A stretch of 5,868 bases of DNA, taken from positions 43,379 to 49,246 of the forward strand of contig DBYI01000081.1 in NCBI GenBank assembly GCA_002310115.1, written 5' to 3'. The stretch comes from Ruminococcus flavefaciens (GTDB taxonomy: Bacteria > Bacillota > Clostridia > Oscillospirales > Ruminococcaceae). Positions within the stretch are counted from its first letter, which is position 1. Each line of letters begins with the position of its first letter. The translations under genes and the position numbers were made by a program. The notes beneath the pieces were generated by a model, which searched no databases, had not been told where the DNA came from, and saw nothing but the letters and a program-made list of their open reading frames with translations. Below, in pieces: positions 5,791 to 5,868 of the stretch.

Positions 5791-5868
5791 CACAACACTA
5801 CTTTTTCTTAAAATGTTCAAAGCACCTTTGACATCTGCATTCATCAATCTTCCGTCAGCAGTTCTGTA
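5728..5868 (-). CDS. tnpB: TnpB, RNA-guided nuclease of an IS605-type element, C-terminal 46 residues
   Basis: Only the last 46 codons lie in the window, ending at TGA (5728-5730). The peptide begins YRTADGRLMNADVKGALNILRKSS. This is the C-terminal TnpB signature after the zinc finger, and the Asp of NAD is the third RuvC catalytic residue. The family pattern is usually NADxNGAxNI; here the second Asn is Lys, while the catalytic Asp is kept. The tail ends in VRIRGA. TnpB is a Cas12-like nuclease that cuts DNA guided by the omega RNA and helps the element persist. Whether the full gene is intact cannot be seen. Confidence 0.88.
   Translation of the reverse strand, partial: YRTADGRLMNADVKGALNILRKSSVVDLTVLYSSGEVDTPVRIRGA

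Larger units (their letters stand above)
5661..5868 (-). mobile_element. Right end of an IS200/IS605-type element, rest beyond the window
   Basis: This segment holds the last part of tnpB, about 67 bases of non-coding tail and a terminal hairpin, ending in AGAGTTCAC. That resembles the GAGGTTCAA end of ISDra2, so I place the boundary at 5661. The left end, any tnpA and the target-adjacent motif lie off the right edge. The element sits 65 bases upstream of the gntR -35 element in the same orientation. It could be an IS605-type or a tnpB-only IS1341-type element; the window cannot distinguish them. Confidence 0.72.

Overview
The window looks like chromosome from a low-to-moderate GC Gram-positive bacterium of the Clostridia, most likely a Ruminococcus-like member of the Oscillospiraceae. 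The reasons are strong AGGAGG-type ribosome binding sites, near-perfect housekeeping-sigma promoters, Clostridia-like RpoB motifs, a FadR-type regulator and an IS605-type TnpB end. The genus is inferred from general resemblance, not from a search. All four protein genes lie on the minus strand, so transcription runs right to left.

Layout from left to right: (1) 1-3407 is rpoB, the RNA polymerase beta subunit. It is intact from its start codon and runs off the left edge just before its C-terminal tail. (2) 3408-3807 has no protein gene but is dense with signals. It holds the rpoB leader with a hairpin next to the ribosome binding site and a perfect-consensus rpoB promoter (minus strand). A second perfect-consensus, extended -10 promoter on the plus strand faces it, and two strong hairpin terminators follow. 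The plus-strand promoter plus the first terminator define a candidate small RNA of about 127 nt that overlaps the 5' end of the rpoB transcript. (3) 3808-4848 is a predicted lipoprotein with a TraB/GumN (Tiki-like) domain whose first conserved GxxH motif reads GIMR. (4) 4862-5533 is a FadR-subfamily GntR regulator, 13 bases upstream of the lipoprotein gene and almost certainly in one operon with it. It has its own strong promoter and a 22-bp imperfect palindrome at the -35 element that could be its operator. (5) 5661-5868 is the right end of an IS200/IS605-type element: the last 46 codons of tnpB, the region expected to encode the omega RNA, and the terminal hairpin. The flanking bases from 5660 leftward would be the RNA guide.

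The regulator and lipoprotein probably form a small self-regulated unit, perhaps responding to a small carboxylate. rpoB is driven independently and is not preceded by the usual rplJ-rplL genes. The three points most worth following are the face-to-face promoters at rpoB, the TraB-like protein lacking its first metal-site histidine, and the TnpB/omega RNA end just upstream of the regulator promoter.
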